From contig NZ_CP099735.1 of the NCBI RefSeq assembly GCF_025398175.1, forward strand, positions 1,116,001 through 1,180,000: 64,000 nucleotides of DNA. The letters run 5' to 3'. A program made the position numbers and the translations under genes. The stretch comes from Photobacterium sp. TY1-4. Its GTDB lineage: Bacteria; Pseudomonadota; Gammaproteobacteria; Enterobacterales; Vibrionaceae. Positions within the stretch are counted from its first letter, which is position 1, and each line of letters opens with the position of its first letter. Shown here piece after piece: positions 52,367-61,199 of this stretch. The notes under the pieces are model-generated. The model was not told where the DNA came from. It saw only the letters and a program-made list of their open reading frames with translations, and searched no databases.

Positions 52367-52681
52367 ATGTTTGACTTTTTCACACAACTCCCGATTTGGT
52401 TTTATGTCATCGCCATCGTGACCAATTTACCGCTAATTTTATCTGACAGCCCACAGAAAAAGAATAAATTCTGGCCCATCATCACAGTCATTAACGCCGT
52501 TAACTTTACCGTCATGATTAGGCTGTTCCAAGGAGAAATCTCACCTTCTTTTTATGTCATGATTGGGTTTGCAACCCTGGCATCAGCGCTCGCCGTCAGG
52601 TTTTGTAATCAATGTGGTGCTAAAAACCTCCGTACAGCCAAAGCATTCGTCTGTATTAAATGCAAAAGATTTAATGATTAA
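52367..52681 (+). CDS. Small membrane protein with C-terminal zinc ribbon
   Basis: This encodes a 104-residue protein with three hydrophobic stretches (about 8-26, 36-52 and 60-76). They are followed by a cytoplasmic-looking Cys4 ribbon, FCNQCGAKNLRTAKAFVCIK with a final CK. TTGAGG lies 7-12 bases before the ATG. I do not recognise the family. The layout resembles small membrane-anchored zinc-ribbon proteins. Confidence 0.65.
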   Translation: MFDFFTQLPIWFYVIAIVTNLPLILSDSPQKKNKFWPIITVINAVNFTVMIRLFQGEISPSFYVMIGFATLASALAVRFCNQCGAKNLRTAKAFVCIKCKRFND

Positions 52682-53033
52682 CACCTGTCTAATCCAGTAT
52701 TTCTCTGGATAATCGCTGATGCTGTTGGACAAGAAATGGCCAGCAGCATCAGCGTTCAAATTAAGTCATTCATATCATGATGACCACTCTGTGTTTCCCG
52801 CCAAGACTCCGAATATAAAACATGCAAATATTCCCAATAGGAATACATAAATACCACTGGACAAGGGATTTAGAGATTCATCCCATAATTTAAACATTCT
52901 ACTCAATCAATAATTTTTCATTGCTACTATTTTCAATCACAACCGCCTTATTGAAATAGTGAATATAATATCCTGCTTCAATACTGCATAAATATAAATA
53001 TCAATAGTCCATTGAATAAATAAGGGTCCACTT
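52682..53033. other. Intergenic with two hairpins
   Basis: This is an AT-rich stretch of 352 bases. Near its left end are a hairpin at 52692-52710 (ATCCAG with CTGGAT) and a long hairpin at 52714-52754. The remainder to the LPMO gene has no supported gene. It presumably holds the LPMO promoter. Confidence 0.6.
52714..52754. terminator. Strong 15-bp hairpin
   Basis: CGCTGATGCTGTTGG (52714-52728) and CCAGCAGCATCAGCG (52740-52754) pair over 15 positions with a single G-U wobble and an 11-base loop. A weak T-containing tail (TTCAAATT) follows. It may be the terminator of the small membrane protein gene or part of a small RNA. Confidence 0.6.
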
Positions 53034-54545
53034 ATGTTTTGGAAATCCACACTCACACTTGCCGCGTCATCCATTTCTTTCATCCTCTTCAGTGCCCAGG
53101 CACAGGCGCACGGATGGTCGGAATACCCTGAAGCCAGACAGCAAATCTGCTACAACCAAGGTGGCCTTTGGGATAGTACGCCACCCAACCCTGCATGTGC
53201 GCAAGCCAAAACCATTTCCGGATCCTATCCGTTTATTCAACGGAATGAATATTCCATCAACATTCCCGACTACAACAATATGCAAGCCGTCCGAAATGCA
53301 ATCCCGGACGGCACCCTGTGTTATGCCAACGATGCACAGAAAAAAGGCATGGGTGCGCCGCATGACGGCTGGACCCGTACAGAACTCAATGCCGGGACAT
53401 TCGAGTATGTCTTCAATGCAACCGCCCCCCATAACCCATCGTTCTGGCAGTTCTACTTAACCAAACCGGGCGCGGATCTCTCCCAGGCACTGGCCTGGAG
53501 CGATTTAGAGCTCATTCATGAAGCAGGCAACGTGCCAGTGAACGGCGGTAAGTACCGCATGAACGTGACCATTCCTGCCGATCGTGTCGGCAATGCAACG
53601 CTGTTTGTGCGCTGGCAGCGTGTCGATGTGGTCGGGGAAGGCTTTTACAACTGTAGCGACATCGTCATTAAAAATAGCCAAATCACCCCACCGGTGGAGC
53701 CAACACCTGAGCCAGTTGAGCCGAACCTGATCCAGGGCAATCCCTTTATTCCGACCCCGTTCTCCTTAAATTCGGCGACAGTGGGCGATACCGTTCACTA
53801 CACGGTCTTCAACGCATACGGCGAAGAACATGCCTCGTTCTCGCTGGTGATTACCGCCGAGAACCAGCACGACTGGGACCGCCTGCTGGCCTCACAAGTC
53901 AATGGTTGGTATGAAGCGAATCATCAGGGTCAGGTGTTCATCGGTCGTTGGCATGAGGCCATGAGCCATTACATGTATTTCAAAGATGATCTGTATGGCA
54001 ATTACTTCAATTCAACAGACGGACTTTTCTCCGGTGAGTTTTCGATTACCACTGAAACCAGCCCGGTCGATGCCGTGATCTCGCCGAAAGTCCTGAAAGC
54101 CATCAGCCAGGCGCAGGTTGAGCACGGCGACTATGTGGTGCTGACGCCGGAGCACAGCAATGGCGAAGCGATGGACATCACCTGGCTACAAACCAGCGGA
54201 ACGCCGGTACAAACCAATATCGGCTCGAATCATGAGCTGATCATCAAAACCGGGCAGTTGCCGGAGACGCGCCAAGAGCTCACATTCAAGCTGGTCGTCA
54301 GCAATGACCATGCTGCGGATGAAGCCGTGTATTCATTCGTGGTCGAGCCGGCTTCTACAACACCAGTCGGGCCGGTTGAGCCTGTAGATCCCGTTGAACC
54401 GCCGGTAGATACGAATGCCTGGCAGGCAACAGAAACCTACACTGCCCATGATGTCGTGACCCACCACGGCAAAACATGGACGGCGCAATGGTGGACGCGC
54501 GGTGAAGAGCCGGGCACAACGGGCGAATGGGGGGTATGGCGTTAA
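53034..54545 (+). CDS. Chitin-active lytic polysaccharide monooxygenase (AA10), GbpA-like
   Basis: This encodes a 503-residue secreted protein. The signal peptide ends AQA, leaving His26 as the new N-terminus (HGWSEYPEARQQICY). That residue is the first copper-histidine-brace ligand of AA10 enzymes. The LPMO domain spans about 26-212, with AHD-type GAPHDGWTRTELNAG and the C-terminal FYNCSDIVI. A Pro/Glu linker and a GbpA-like beta domain (about 235-345) follow. A second domain (about 350-445) and a Pro/Val/Glu linker come next. The C-terminal CBM5/12 chitin-binding module is WQATETYTAHDVVTHHGKTW. It likely cleaves or binds chitin outside the cell. Confidence 0.92.
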   Translation: MFWKSTLTLAASSISFILFSAQAQAHGWSEYPEARQQICYNQGGLWDSTPPNPACAQAKTISGSYPFIQRNEYSINIPDYNNMQAVRNAIPDGTLCYANDAQKKGMGAPHDGWTRTELNAGTFEYVFNATAPHNPSFWQFYLTKPGADLSQALAWSDLELIHEAGNVPVNGGKYRMNVTIPADRVGNATLFVRWQRVDVVGEGFYNCSDIVIKNSQITPPVEPTPEPVEPNLIQGNPFIPTPFSLNSATVGDTVHYTVFNAYGEEHASFSLVITAENQHDWDRLLASQVNGWYEANHQGQVFIGRWHEAMSHYMYFKDDLYGNYFNSTDGLFSGEFSITTETSPVDAVISPKVLKAISQAQVEHGDYVVLTPEHSNGEAMDITWLQTSGTPVQTNIGSNHELIIKTGQLPETRQELTFKLVVSNDHAADEAVYSFVVEPASTTPVGPVEPVDPVEPPVDTNAWQATETYTAHDVVTHHGKTWTAQWWTRGEEPGTTGEWGVWR

Positions 54546-54581
54546 GTCGCAACCAGCCTCATTCACCGCTCGTTCAGAGTG

Positions 54582-54611
54582 AAAAAAGCCGCTGGCACGA
54601 TGCCAGCGGCT
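54582..54611. terminator. Rho-independent terminator (mainly - strand)
   Basis: AGCCGCTGGCA and TGCCAGCGGCT pair perfectly around a 3-base loop. The preceding A-run becomes a T-run on the - strand, giving a terminator for the HD-GYP gene. It may also stop the LPMO transcript. Confidence 0.85.
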
Positions 54612-54649
54612 GATATTTCAACCTGTAAAGATCGTGAGCTCGGAACAAG

Positions 54650-55744
54650 TTAAGCAAGCATCGTGGCTTCTTCGCGAAACAGGGCAAATCGCCGATGGGC
54701 GTCCGGTTGGTCAAAATAGTGCTGCAACGCTTCAACGCACAGCGGATCCAATTTGCCATTGTCGACCATCACCTGAAGCTCGGTCAACGCCTGCTCGACC
54801 GACCAGGCTTGTTTATACGGCCGCTCGCTGGTCAGGGCATCAAAAATATCCGACACCGTCACGATACGGGCAAAGAGACTGATTTCTTCCCCTTTCAGCC
54901 CATTCGGATACCCGCTGCCATCGAGCATTTCATGATGCTCACCAATCATCCGCTGGATCATCTGATACGCTTCGTGCTGCTTGATGATGCCATCACAGGC
55001 GGCATCCACCATCGCCAGCCCATATTCGACATGCCGCTTGATCGCCGAATATTCCTCACTTGTCAGCCGACCGGGCTTGAGTAGTACCTGATCGGCAATT
55101 CCGATTTTGCCGATATCATGCAGCGGAGAGAACTTGATCAGGTAATAAATCTCCCGATCCGTCAGCGCATGGTAACGGGCCACGTGGCTGGCGATAATCC
55201 GGGTCAGGGTGGTCAGTCGGGCGCAGTGCATGGCGGTACATTCATCGCGAATTTGCGATGCTTTCTCCGAAAACTTACTCAGCGACACAATACTGTCGAA
55301 CTGCGAGCGTTCGTGAATGATGGTTTCCCGCAGCGCGGTCACTGCATCATCAAGCACTTTCACCGTCAGCGGATTAAAGAACGCCTTGTTACAAGAGTTA
55401 AAAAAGATAAACCCGAGAAAGTTGTTCTGAAAAAAGATCGGGATGGTATACGAGGAATTCAGATTGCTGTCCCGCAACCAGGCATTGGCCTTTCCGCTGT
55501 GACGACACAGGTAGCTGGAATAATCATCCACAATCCGGGTTTTCTTCTGCCGAACCAGCTCACTCAGCGAAGGCGATTTGGCTAACGGGATACAGTGGTG
55601 TCTGAGCGGCTGGATCCCTTCCGTCGAGTCCACATAAGTTCTGAGGTAAGTTTCATCTACCAGGGCGACAGAGATACGGTGTAACCCCTCTAGCCCTGTG
55701 CTAATCAATTCCCTGTGCAACTGCCTCACTGTGTCCCTGAGCAT
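54650..55744 (-). CDS. HD-GYP domain cyclic-di-GMP phosphodiesterase
   Basis: This encodes a 364-residue protein. The N-terminal half (about 1-165) looks like a GAF-type sensor. The C-terminal HD-GYP domain (about 170-355) has its signature residues: SPLHDIGKIGIADQVLLKPG, GEHHEMLDGSGYPNGLKGEE and VSDIFDALTSERPYKQ. Such enzymes degrade cyclic-di-GMP and favour motility over biofilm. No membrane helix is evident, so it is cytoplasmic. The role relative to the lateral flagella in this window is inferred. Confidence 0.93.
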   Translation of the reverse strand: MLRDTVRQLHRELISTGLEGLHRISVALVDETYLRTYVDSTEGIQPLRHHCIPLAKSPSLSELVRQKKTRIVDDYSSYLCRHSGKANAWLRDSNLNSSYTIPIFFQNNFLGFIFFNSCNKAFFNPLTVKVLDDAVTALRETIIHERSQFDSIVSLSKFSEKASQIRDECTAMHCARLTTLTRIIASHVARYHALTDREIYYLIKFSPLHDIGKIGIADQVLLKPGRLTSEEYSAIKRHVEYGLAMVDAACDGIIKQHEAYQMIQRMIGEHHEMLDGSGYPNGLKGEEISLFARIVTVSDIFDALTSERPYKQAWSVEQALTELQVMVDNGKLDPLCVEALQHYFDQPDAHRRFALFREEATMLA

Positions 55745-55865
55745 CGCCCCTGTCTCTCCAACCGTGACTGACCAAAAATTCGGTTTTTATCATAAACCAC
55801 ATAATTTATGTGCAATTGTAGTCAGTGCGTTCGGTATTTAAAAATGTTCGTGGCAATTTTGTTAA

Positions 55866-56360
55866 TTAGGTATGGTTTTTCCGTTTCGGATAATCGAAAT
55901 AAATGGCACCGACTTGTTTCCGGCTGATCGCCTGCCAGCTATCAACCTCCAGGCCGAACACCACCACCCCACTGGTCGGGACATTGTCGGCGTGGCAGCC
56001 GAGCTGATTGACCAGCTCATTCATCGCCGGGTTGTGGCTGACCACCATCAAATATTCAATTTGCGGCGGCACCGCTGTGATCACTGCCAGTATCTCACTT
56101 GCCGAATCGGTATACAGCTTCGGACACACTTCCAGCTTCGGGCGGCTGTCGAGCCCGGCGGCGAAATACTCTGCCGTTTGAAAAGCCCGGAGCGCCGAGC
56201 TGGTCAGGATCAACTGGGGCCCGGTCTGCCAGACGTTGAGCCGGTGCGCCATATCCGGCGCATTTTTTCGGCCACGATCGTTCAGGGGCCGGTCGTGATC
56301 ATCCAGGAGCGGATCCTCCCAACAGGACTTGGCATGACGAACCAAAAAAAGAAGCTTCAT
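55866..56360 (-). CDS. sixA: Phosphohistidine phosphatase SixA
   Basis: This encodes a 164-residue histidine-phosphatase-superfamily protein. LFLVRHAKSCWEDPLLDDHD (about 4-23) contains the catalytic RHA motif. RPLNDRGRKNAPDMA follows, and LMVVSHNPAMNELV carries the second catalytic His. GGAGGAG precedes the ATG at 56360. SixA removes phosphate from histidine in phosphorelay proteins such as ArcB and PTS-Ntr components. It stands alone. Confidence 0.9.
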   Translation of the reverse strand: MKLLFLVRHAKSCWEDPLLDDHDRPLNDRGRKNAPDMAHRLNVWQTGPQLILTSSALRAFQTAEYFAAGLDSRPKLEVCPKLYTDSASEILAVITAVPPQIEYLMVVSHNPAMNELVNQLGCHADNVPTSGVVVFGLEVDSWQAISRKQVGAIYFDYPKRKNHT

Positions 56361-56561
56361 TTTCAACTCTCCTCCAGCCCCACACAGCATTCCTTGCAGA
56401 GCGTATGATGCTCATCTGCAAGTTCTGATAAGTATAGAAAGCGGCAAGGAAAAAAACGTCAAGGAAGAGAGACGCCCCCGGTGTCGTGATATCAGGGGCA
56501 ATTGCAGGGGCTATTCACGCGGCGGTGAATGCCCCGGTGAATACAGCGGTGGAGATGACAG

Positions 56562-57809
56562 TTACAGTGCCGATTTTACCGCCCGGGCTAACCGCTGTGC
56601 GGCTTTGGCCGGATCGGGATCTTTGGCATTGAAAAAATCACTCACGACATCAAAAATTGCCCCTTGCACATAGCTGGTCAGCGCCATCCCCTGAGATACG
56701 CTCGGTACCAGGCCATGATTGGCGGAAGCCAGGTTGAAAGCCGCCTGAGAGTTCTGCGCGCACTGATCGAACGGCGCCATATCCAAGTCATTGCGCACCG
56801 GAATCGACCCTTTGTTTAAATTAAACTCAGTCTGAAAACGCGGGTCCAGAATGGTCCGGGCCAGCGCCGTCTGTGCCTGGCGGTTTTCTTCGCGACTCAG
56901 GCGGAAAAAAACAAAGCTGTCGATGTTGTAGGTGAACTTGCCCCGGGTACCCGGGGCGGCCACACATAAGTAATCCCGGCCGGGGATTTTCCCCGCCGCT
57001 GCGAACTCACCCTTGGCCCAGTCACCCATCAGTTGCATGGCGGCTTCCCCGTCGATCACCATGGCCGTGGCATCAAACCAGCTGCGTCCCCGGTAATGTG
57101 GGTCGATATAATCCCGCATCTTGCGAAAGTGAGTAAACACTTCAGTCATTTTCGGGCTAGACAGGGCGTCTATATCCAGTTCCACCAGCGCTTTCTGGAA
57201 TCCTTCCGCGCCGAGAACCGCCAACGCCACGACTTCAAACAAAGTGATGTCCTGCCACGGTTCGCCGCCATGGGCCAGCGGAATATAACCGGCCGCTTTG
57301 ACCTGCTCTGCCACCTGGTAGAACTCATCCAGGGTAGTCGGCACCTCGGCCCCCGCTTGCTTCAGTACCGCTGGATTAACCCACAGCCAGTTCACCCGGT
57401 GGATATTGACCGGAACAGCAACATAGTTCCCCTGATACTTCATCAGATTGGCAACGACATCAGGCAAAATGGTATCCCAGTGATCCGCCTTCGCCACCTC
57501 ATTCATATCGGTCAAAAAACCCAGTTTCGCCCATTCCTGGATCTCGAGCCCTTTGATCTGCGCCGCTGTCGGCGGGTTCCCGGACACCACCCGGGTTTTC
57601 AGTACCGTCATCGCGCTGTCCCCGCCCCCACCGGCCACGGCGAAATTCTTCCAGTGGTGGCCCTGGGCCTCGACCATGGTTTTCAGTACCGAGACCGACT
57701 TGGCTTCCCCGCCGGATGTCCACCAGTGCAGCACTTCCACTTCTCCGGCCTGTGGGGCACCAGCGCAAAGCCACAAGCTAAGCGAAGCGACTATCTGTTT
57801 TAATTTCAT
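56562..57809 (-). CDS. ABC-type sugar-binding protein (glucose/mannose-type)
   Basis: This encodes a 415-residue periplasmic binding protein. A signal peptide (about 1-21) is followed by EVEVLHWWTSGGEAKSVSVL, the start pattern of the Pseudomonas GltB/GtsA-type glucose-binding proteins. VNIHRVNWLWVNPAVLKQAG and a C-terminal helical lobe follow. No ABC permease or ATPase gene is adjacent. Instead the gene lies just downstream of a two-component pair on the same strand, as in the GltR-GtrS arrangement. It may serve as a ligand-capturing partner of the sensor kinase. Confidence 0.87.
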   Translation of the reverse strand: MKLKQIVASLSLWLCAGAPQAGEVEVLHWWTSGGEAKSVSVLKTMVEAQGHHWKNFAVAGGGGDSAMTVLKTRVVSGNPPTAAQIKGLEIQEWAKLGFLTDMNEVAKADHWDTILPDVVANLMKYQGNYVAVPVNIHRVNWLWVNPAVLKQAGAEVPTTLDEFYQVAEQVKAAGYIPLAHGGEPWQDITLFEVVALAVLGAEGFQKALVELDIDALSSPKMTEVFTHFRKMRDYIDPHYRGRSWFDATAMVIDGEAAMQLMGDWAKGEFAAAGKIPGRDYLCVAAPGTRGKFTYNIDSFVFFRLSREENRQAQTALARTILDPRFQTEFNLNKGSIPVRNDLDMAPFDQCAQNSQAAFNLASANHGLVPSVSQGMALTSYVQGAIFDVVSDFFNAKDPDPAKAAQRLARAVKSAL

Positions 57810-57834
57810 CGGCTCTCCCGGGGATTATCCGGCG

Positions 57835-59277
57835 CTACGCGTCCAGCAGGCGCGGAATATAGACTTTCACTTCCAGCCCGCCCGCTTCGGCGTTATGAAT
57901 GGTTAAATCGCCGCCATGGGCATGAATAATATTACGGGCGATCCCCATCCCGAGGCCGTGGCCTTCACCATCTTTCGCCAGGCGGAAATAAGGTTCAAAC
58001 ACCGCTTCGAGTTTTTCGTCCGGGATCCCCGGCCCCTGATCTTTGATAATCAGTGCCAGCCCGTCCGGATGATCCGACGCAACGACCGTCACTTCCCGGC
58101 CGTACTTGACCCCGTTATCAATCAAGTTGCTCAGGCAGCGTTTCAGCGCCAACGGCTTGCCCGTCATTGGGGTGATCGGCGTATCCGGCAGATGCACCTT
58201 GACCGTCGGATGGTTATGGCGCTCGGCAATACTGCGCAGCATCTCAGTGAGATCCACCCGGGTCAGGTTTTCATGCAAATCAGTATCTTTTACCGTCTGC
58301 AAGGCCCCCTTCACCATCATCTCCAGCTCATCGAGATCGCGGTTAAACTTGTCAATCTTGTCTTCATCATCGATCAGCTCCGCCCGGAGCCGAAGCCGGG
58401 TGATCGGGGTTTTCAGATCGTGGGAAATGGCCGAGAACAGGTGCTCCCGATCATCAATGTAGCGCCGCAATCGGCGTTGCATCCGGTTAAAAGCCCGCGT
58501 GGCCGTCACCAGTTCACTGGCCCCTTCTTCGGCCAGCGGCGGCTGGTAAATATCCAGACTCAGGGCATTGGCGGCATTAGCCAGACGCTTGAGCGGCTTG
58601 GTCTGTCGCCGGATCATAAAGAAGGTGAAGGCCAACAGCAACGCGGTGGTGAAAAGCAGAAACAGGATCTGCTGGCCGGTAATAATTTCATCCTCAAGGG
58701 TGACATACGGGGCCGGCAGGAGCGCGGCGATATAAAGCCACTCATTTTCAGCCAGCTCCAGCTGGACCACCAGGATCGGTGGATTAAACGGCTCCAGACT
58801 GAGGGTATAGTGCGCCCAGGAACGCGGTAAATCACTGAGCAAAATCCCGTTTTTCAGCACTTGCAGCGTTTCCGGACGGGAGAATTCCACCCGGATCACA
58901 TCCAGCCGGGGCAGTTTTTCATGCAGCACGTCCTGAAATACCCGCACTGCGGTATTTTTCATTTGCGAGTCCGGGATCGGATCAATTCGGATTTCTTCTT
59001 CATTGAACGAGACAAAGAACCGGGTGCCGCCCATGTTGCGCAGCTGATCAAGCACAATATGGCGGTACTCCAGCGGCAGCGACTGGAAAAACGTGACGGT
59101 AGAGGCGAACATGTTGGCCATGCTGGCCGAGGCCGATTCCAGCCCTTCCAGATCCCGCTGCTTGGTTTGCCCGTACCAGATCAGGGTGGCAATCAGCTGT
59201 GCCAGAAATACGGCCAGCAAGGTGAACCACAAGGTCCGGGCCAGCAAGGATTTGGGCCACCATTTCTTCCAATTCAT
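57835..59277 (-). CDS. EnvZ-type sensor histidine kinase (GtrS-like)
   Basis: This encodes a 480-residue kinase. Membrane helices (about 13-35 and 178-202) flank a periplasmic sensor (about 36-177). HAMP (about 200-255) is followed by the HisKA box FSAISHDLKTPITRLRLRAE and the ATPase domain (NLIDNGVKYG, DQGPGIPDEKLEAVFEPYFR, GHGLGMGIARNII). ATG at 59277 is chosen because the longer frame to 59337 starts at a TTG adjoining the regulator stop. Neighbouring genes suggest it senses a sugar or sugar acid together with the binding protein. Confidence 0.9.
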   Translation of the reverse strand: MNWKKWWPKSLLARTLWFTLLAVFLAQLIATLIWYGQTKQRDLEGLESASASMANMFASTVTFFQSLPLEYRHIVLDQLRNMGGTRFFVSFNEEEIRIDPIPDSQMKNTAVRVFQDVLHEKLPRLDVIRVEFSRPETLQVLKNGILLSDLPRSWAHYTLSLEPFNPPILVVQLELAENEWLYIAALLPAPYVTLEDEIITGQQILFLLFTTALLLAFTFFMIRRQTKPLKRLANAANALSLDIYQPPLAEEGASELVTATRAFNRMQRRLRRYIDDREHLFSAISHDLKTPITRLRLRAELIDDEDKIDKFNRDLDELEMMVKGALQTVKDTDLHENLTRVDLTEMLRSIAERHNHPTVKVHLPDTPITPMTGKPLALKRCLSNLIDNGVKYGREVTVVASDHPDGLALIIKDQGPGIPDEKLEAVFEPYFRLAKDGEGHGLGMGIARNIIHAHGGDLTIHNAEAGGLEVKVYIPRLLDA

Positions 59278-59337
59278 CGTATTGTGCCTCTTGCTGAACC
59301 GACGATTGCGGGGTTGAGCGGGGTTATTCTTCGTCAA

Positions 59338-60069
59338 TTACTCTTCGTAGATCACTTCGGCGTTGAACACATAGCCGTTGCCGCGAATGGTTTTGATCAG
59401 CCGCTGCTGGGTCCCTTTATCGCCCAGGCGTTGACGCAGCCGGCTGAGTTGCACATCAATCCCGCGCTCCGCCGGGTGGGCTTCCCGTCCGCGAGTCGCA
59501 ACCGAGATGGTGTCCCGATCCAGCACCTCGTTCGGGCGGGTCAGAAACAGCATCAACAGTGAAAAGTCACTGCCCGACAGCTCGTACTCTGTCCCCTTGT
59601 CCAGATCAAACAAGCGGTGGGAACCGGTTTCCAGTCGCCAGTTGGCAAAGCGGATCGCTTTCGGCGTGGCCGTCGGCGCCAACTGAATCTCACTGCTCGG
59701 CTTCACCCGGCGTAGCAGCGCTTTAATCCGAGCCATGAGCTGACGCGGGCTGAACGGTTTGGCAATGTAGTCATCCGCACCGATTTCCAGGCCGATGATC
59801 TGATCCATTTCATCAGACACCGCAGTCAACATGATGATCGGCACATCTGACGTTTTCCGGATATGCTGGCATAAGGTAAAGCCGTCGTCGCCCGGCATCA
59901 TGACGTCGAGTAGGATCAGGTCGGGATACCCCAACGTCAGGCGGCGTTTCATCTCTTCGCCTTCGGCCGCCGTGGTGACGGAAAAACCCGCTTTGGTCAG
60001 ATACTCTTCCAACAGCTCGCGGATCTCCTGATCGTCATCAACAACCAGCACCTTCTTGCTTGTACTCAT
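59338..60069 (-). CDS. OmpR-family response regulator (GltR-like)
   Basis: This encodes a 243-residue regulator. The receiver has VLVVDDDQEI, the phospho-acceptor Asp in DLILLDVMMPGDDGF (about 50-64) and Lys in DDYIAKPFSPRQLMARIKAL. The winged helix (about 140-235) has RGIDVQLSRLRQRLGDKG and IRGNGYVF. It is the first gene of the regulator-kinase-binding-protein series. The organisation resembles the Pseudomonas GltR-GtrS-glucose system. Confidence 0.92.
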   Translation of the reverse strand: MSTSKKVLVVDDDQEIRELLEEYLTKAGFSVTTAAEGEEMKRRLTLGYPDLILLDVMMPGDDGFTLCQHIRKTSDVPIIMLTAVSDEMDQIIGLEIGADDYIAKPFSPRQLMARIKALLRRVKPSSEIQLAPTATPKAIRFANWRLETGSHRLFDLDKGTEYELSGSDFSLLMLFLTRPNEVLDRDTISVATRGREAHPAERGIDVQLSRLRQRLGDKGTQQRLIKTIRGNGYVFNAEVIYEE

Positions 60070-60372
60070 GTAACTTTCCTTATGCCCGATACGTGTCGCC
60101 TGTCACCGCATCACCGGTGTTCAACGTCGCGGCTTGCTCTCGACGCACAGTGTCTGCTCAAGTTGTGCCTGATCACCAAGCCCCCGTCGGTGGCTGGTTG
60201 CACCTAAGATACCAGAGCAGACACCCAAAGGCGTTCATTATACCTCAGAATCATCCACTTGACGGCAAACATTGATAGTCCGGTCAATTTCGGTGCAGCC
60301 CAACGGCCCCCGAACCAACAGGCAAAAAAAAGCTGCCAACGGAAGTGGCAGCTTTTTTGTCGGGCCGGGCCG
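60070..60372. other. Intergenic region
   Basis: This 303-base gap contains a good bidirectional terminator at 60324-60358 and otherwise the likely promoter of the response regulator on the - strand. The overlapping short frames show no family features. Confidence 0.6.
60324..60358. terminator. Bidirectional rho-independent terminator
   Basis: AGCTGCCA and TGGCAGCT form a stem with long flanking A- and T-runs. It ends the DUF3283-like gene on the - strand. Confidence 0.88.
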
Positions 60373-60579
60373 TTAAGCCACACCCATCTGAGTTTTATAT
60401 TTCGCCACCGCGCGTTCAAAAAAATCGCGGTCATCATCATCGGCAATGTTGTTGCTCAGTTCAACAAACACATCCGGCCCTCGCTGGGCGTTCTTCACTT
60501 GCCAGACGGCATAGGCGGCCTGTTTATCCAGCTCAACCCGATTTTTTTCTACTTGAGATAACAGCGTTAAATTATGCAT
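60373..60579 (-). CDS. DUF3283-like small protein
   Basis: This encodes a 68-residue helical protein. NLTLLSQVEKNRVELDKQAA, then YAVWQVKNAQ and ERAVAKYKTQMGVA, matches my recollection of small Vibrio DUF3283 proteins. It is followed directly by a terminator. ATG at 60579 is used, and no strong ribosome site is visible. Function is unknown, and no membrane or secretion signal is seen. Confidence 0.72.
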   Translation of the reverse strand: MHNLTLLSQVEKNRVELDKQAAYAVWQVKNAQRGPDVFVELSNNIADDDDRDFFERAVAKYKTQMGVA

Positions 60580-60680
60580 CACCCGAAGCCAGACCAAAAA
60601 ACACGGCGAGGATACTAGCCGATTTTCAACCGGAGACCAAGCCGATCACCGACGCCAGGCACCACTCCGCCGCACGCCTG

Positions 60681-61199
60681 TTACAGGCCGATCCCGACAC
60701 CGAATAAGATGGCGTTGTTTTCCACCTCACCCATATCGCGATATTCATACCCCAAGCTCAAGTCGATGAATGGCAGCAGTGTAAACATAAATCCGACCCC
60801 GCCGGTGAATCCCCAGCCGTCATCGTTGCCTTTGAGGCCATCCCGCTCAATATCGACATCGTAGTAGTTCGCCCCGGCCTTGGCATACAGGCTGCCAATC
60901 AGCAGCGGGAGATCACCACGGAACGTGACCGGCACAGCGGTATAGTCAATATCGTTATCCGAGGCCGACAAGTCAGACTCAACTTCACCGCTCCCCCGAA
61001 CCACACCGGCATTGACACTGAAAAAGTCGTTGAGTTGATAACTGGCATTCACGCCGTACTCGTAACCATATTCACTTCTGCCGTCGTAATCTAATTGCGC
61101 CGCGCCCGCCGTCGCCCCAACCGACAAACCCAGAATATCTGCACTGGCCGGAAGTGCCGTCAACGCCAGCGCAGCTGCTAGCAATTGTTTCTTCATCAT
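60681..61199 (-). CDS. Small outer-membrane beta-barrel protein
   Basis: This encodes a 172-residue protein with a signal peptide (about 1-21, QLLAAALALTALPASA). Alternating hydrophobic/polar strands consistent with an eight-stranded barrel follow. It ends in the strand AILFGVGIGL. GWGFTGGVGFMFTLLPFIDL and SLGYEYRDMGEVEN are typical of OmpA/YfaZ-like barrels. AAGGGAT precedes the ATG at 61199, and a second ATG follows directly. The precise family is not certain. Confidence 0.8.
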   Translation of the reverse strand: MMKKQLLAAALALTALPASADILGLSVGATAGAAQLDYDGRSEYGYEYGVNASYQLNDFFSVNAGVVRGSGEVESDLSASDNDIDYTAVPVTFRGDLPLLIGSLYAKAGANYYDVDIERDGLKGNDDGWGFTGGVGFMFTLLPFIDLSLGYEYRDMGEVENNAILFGVGIGL

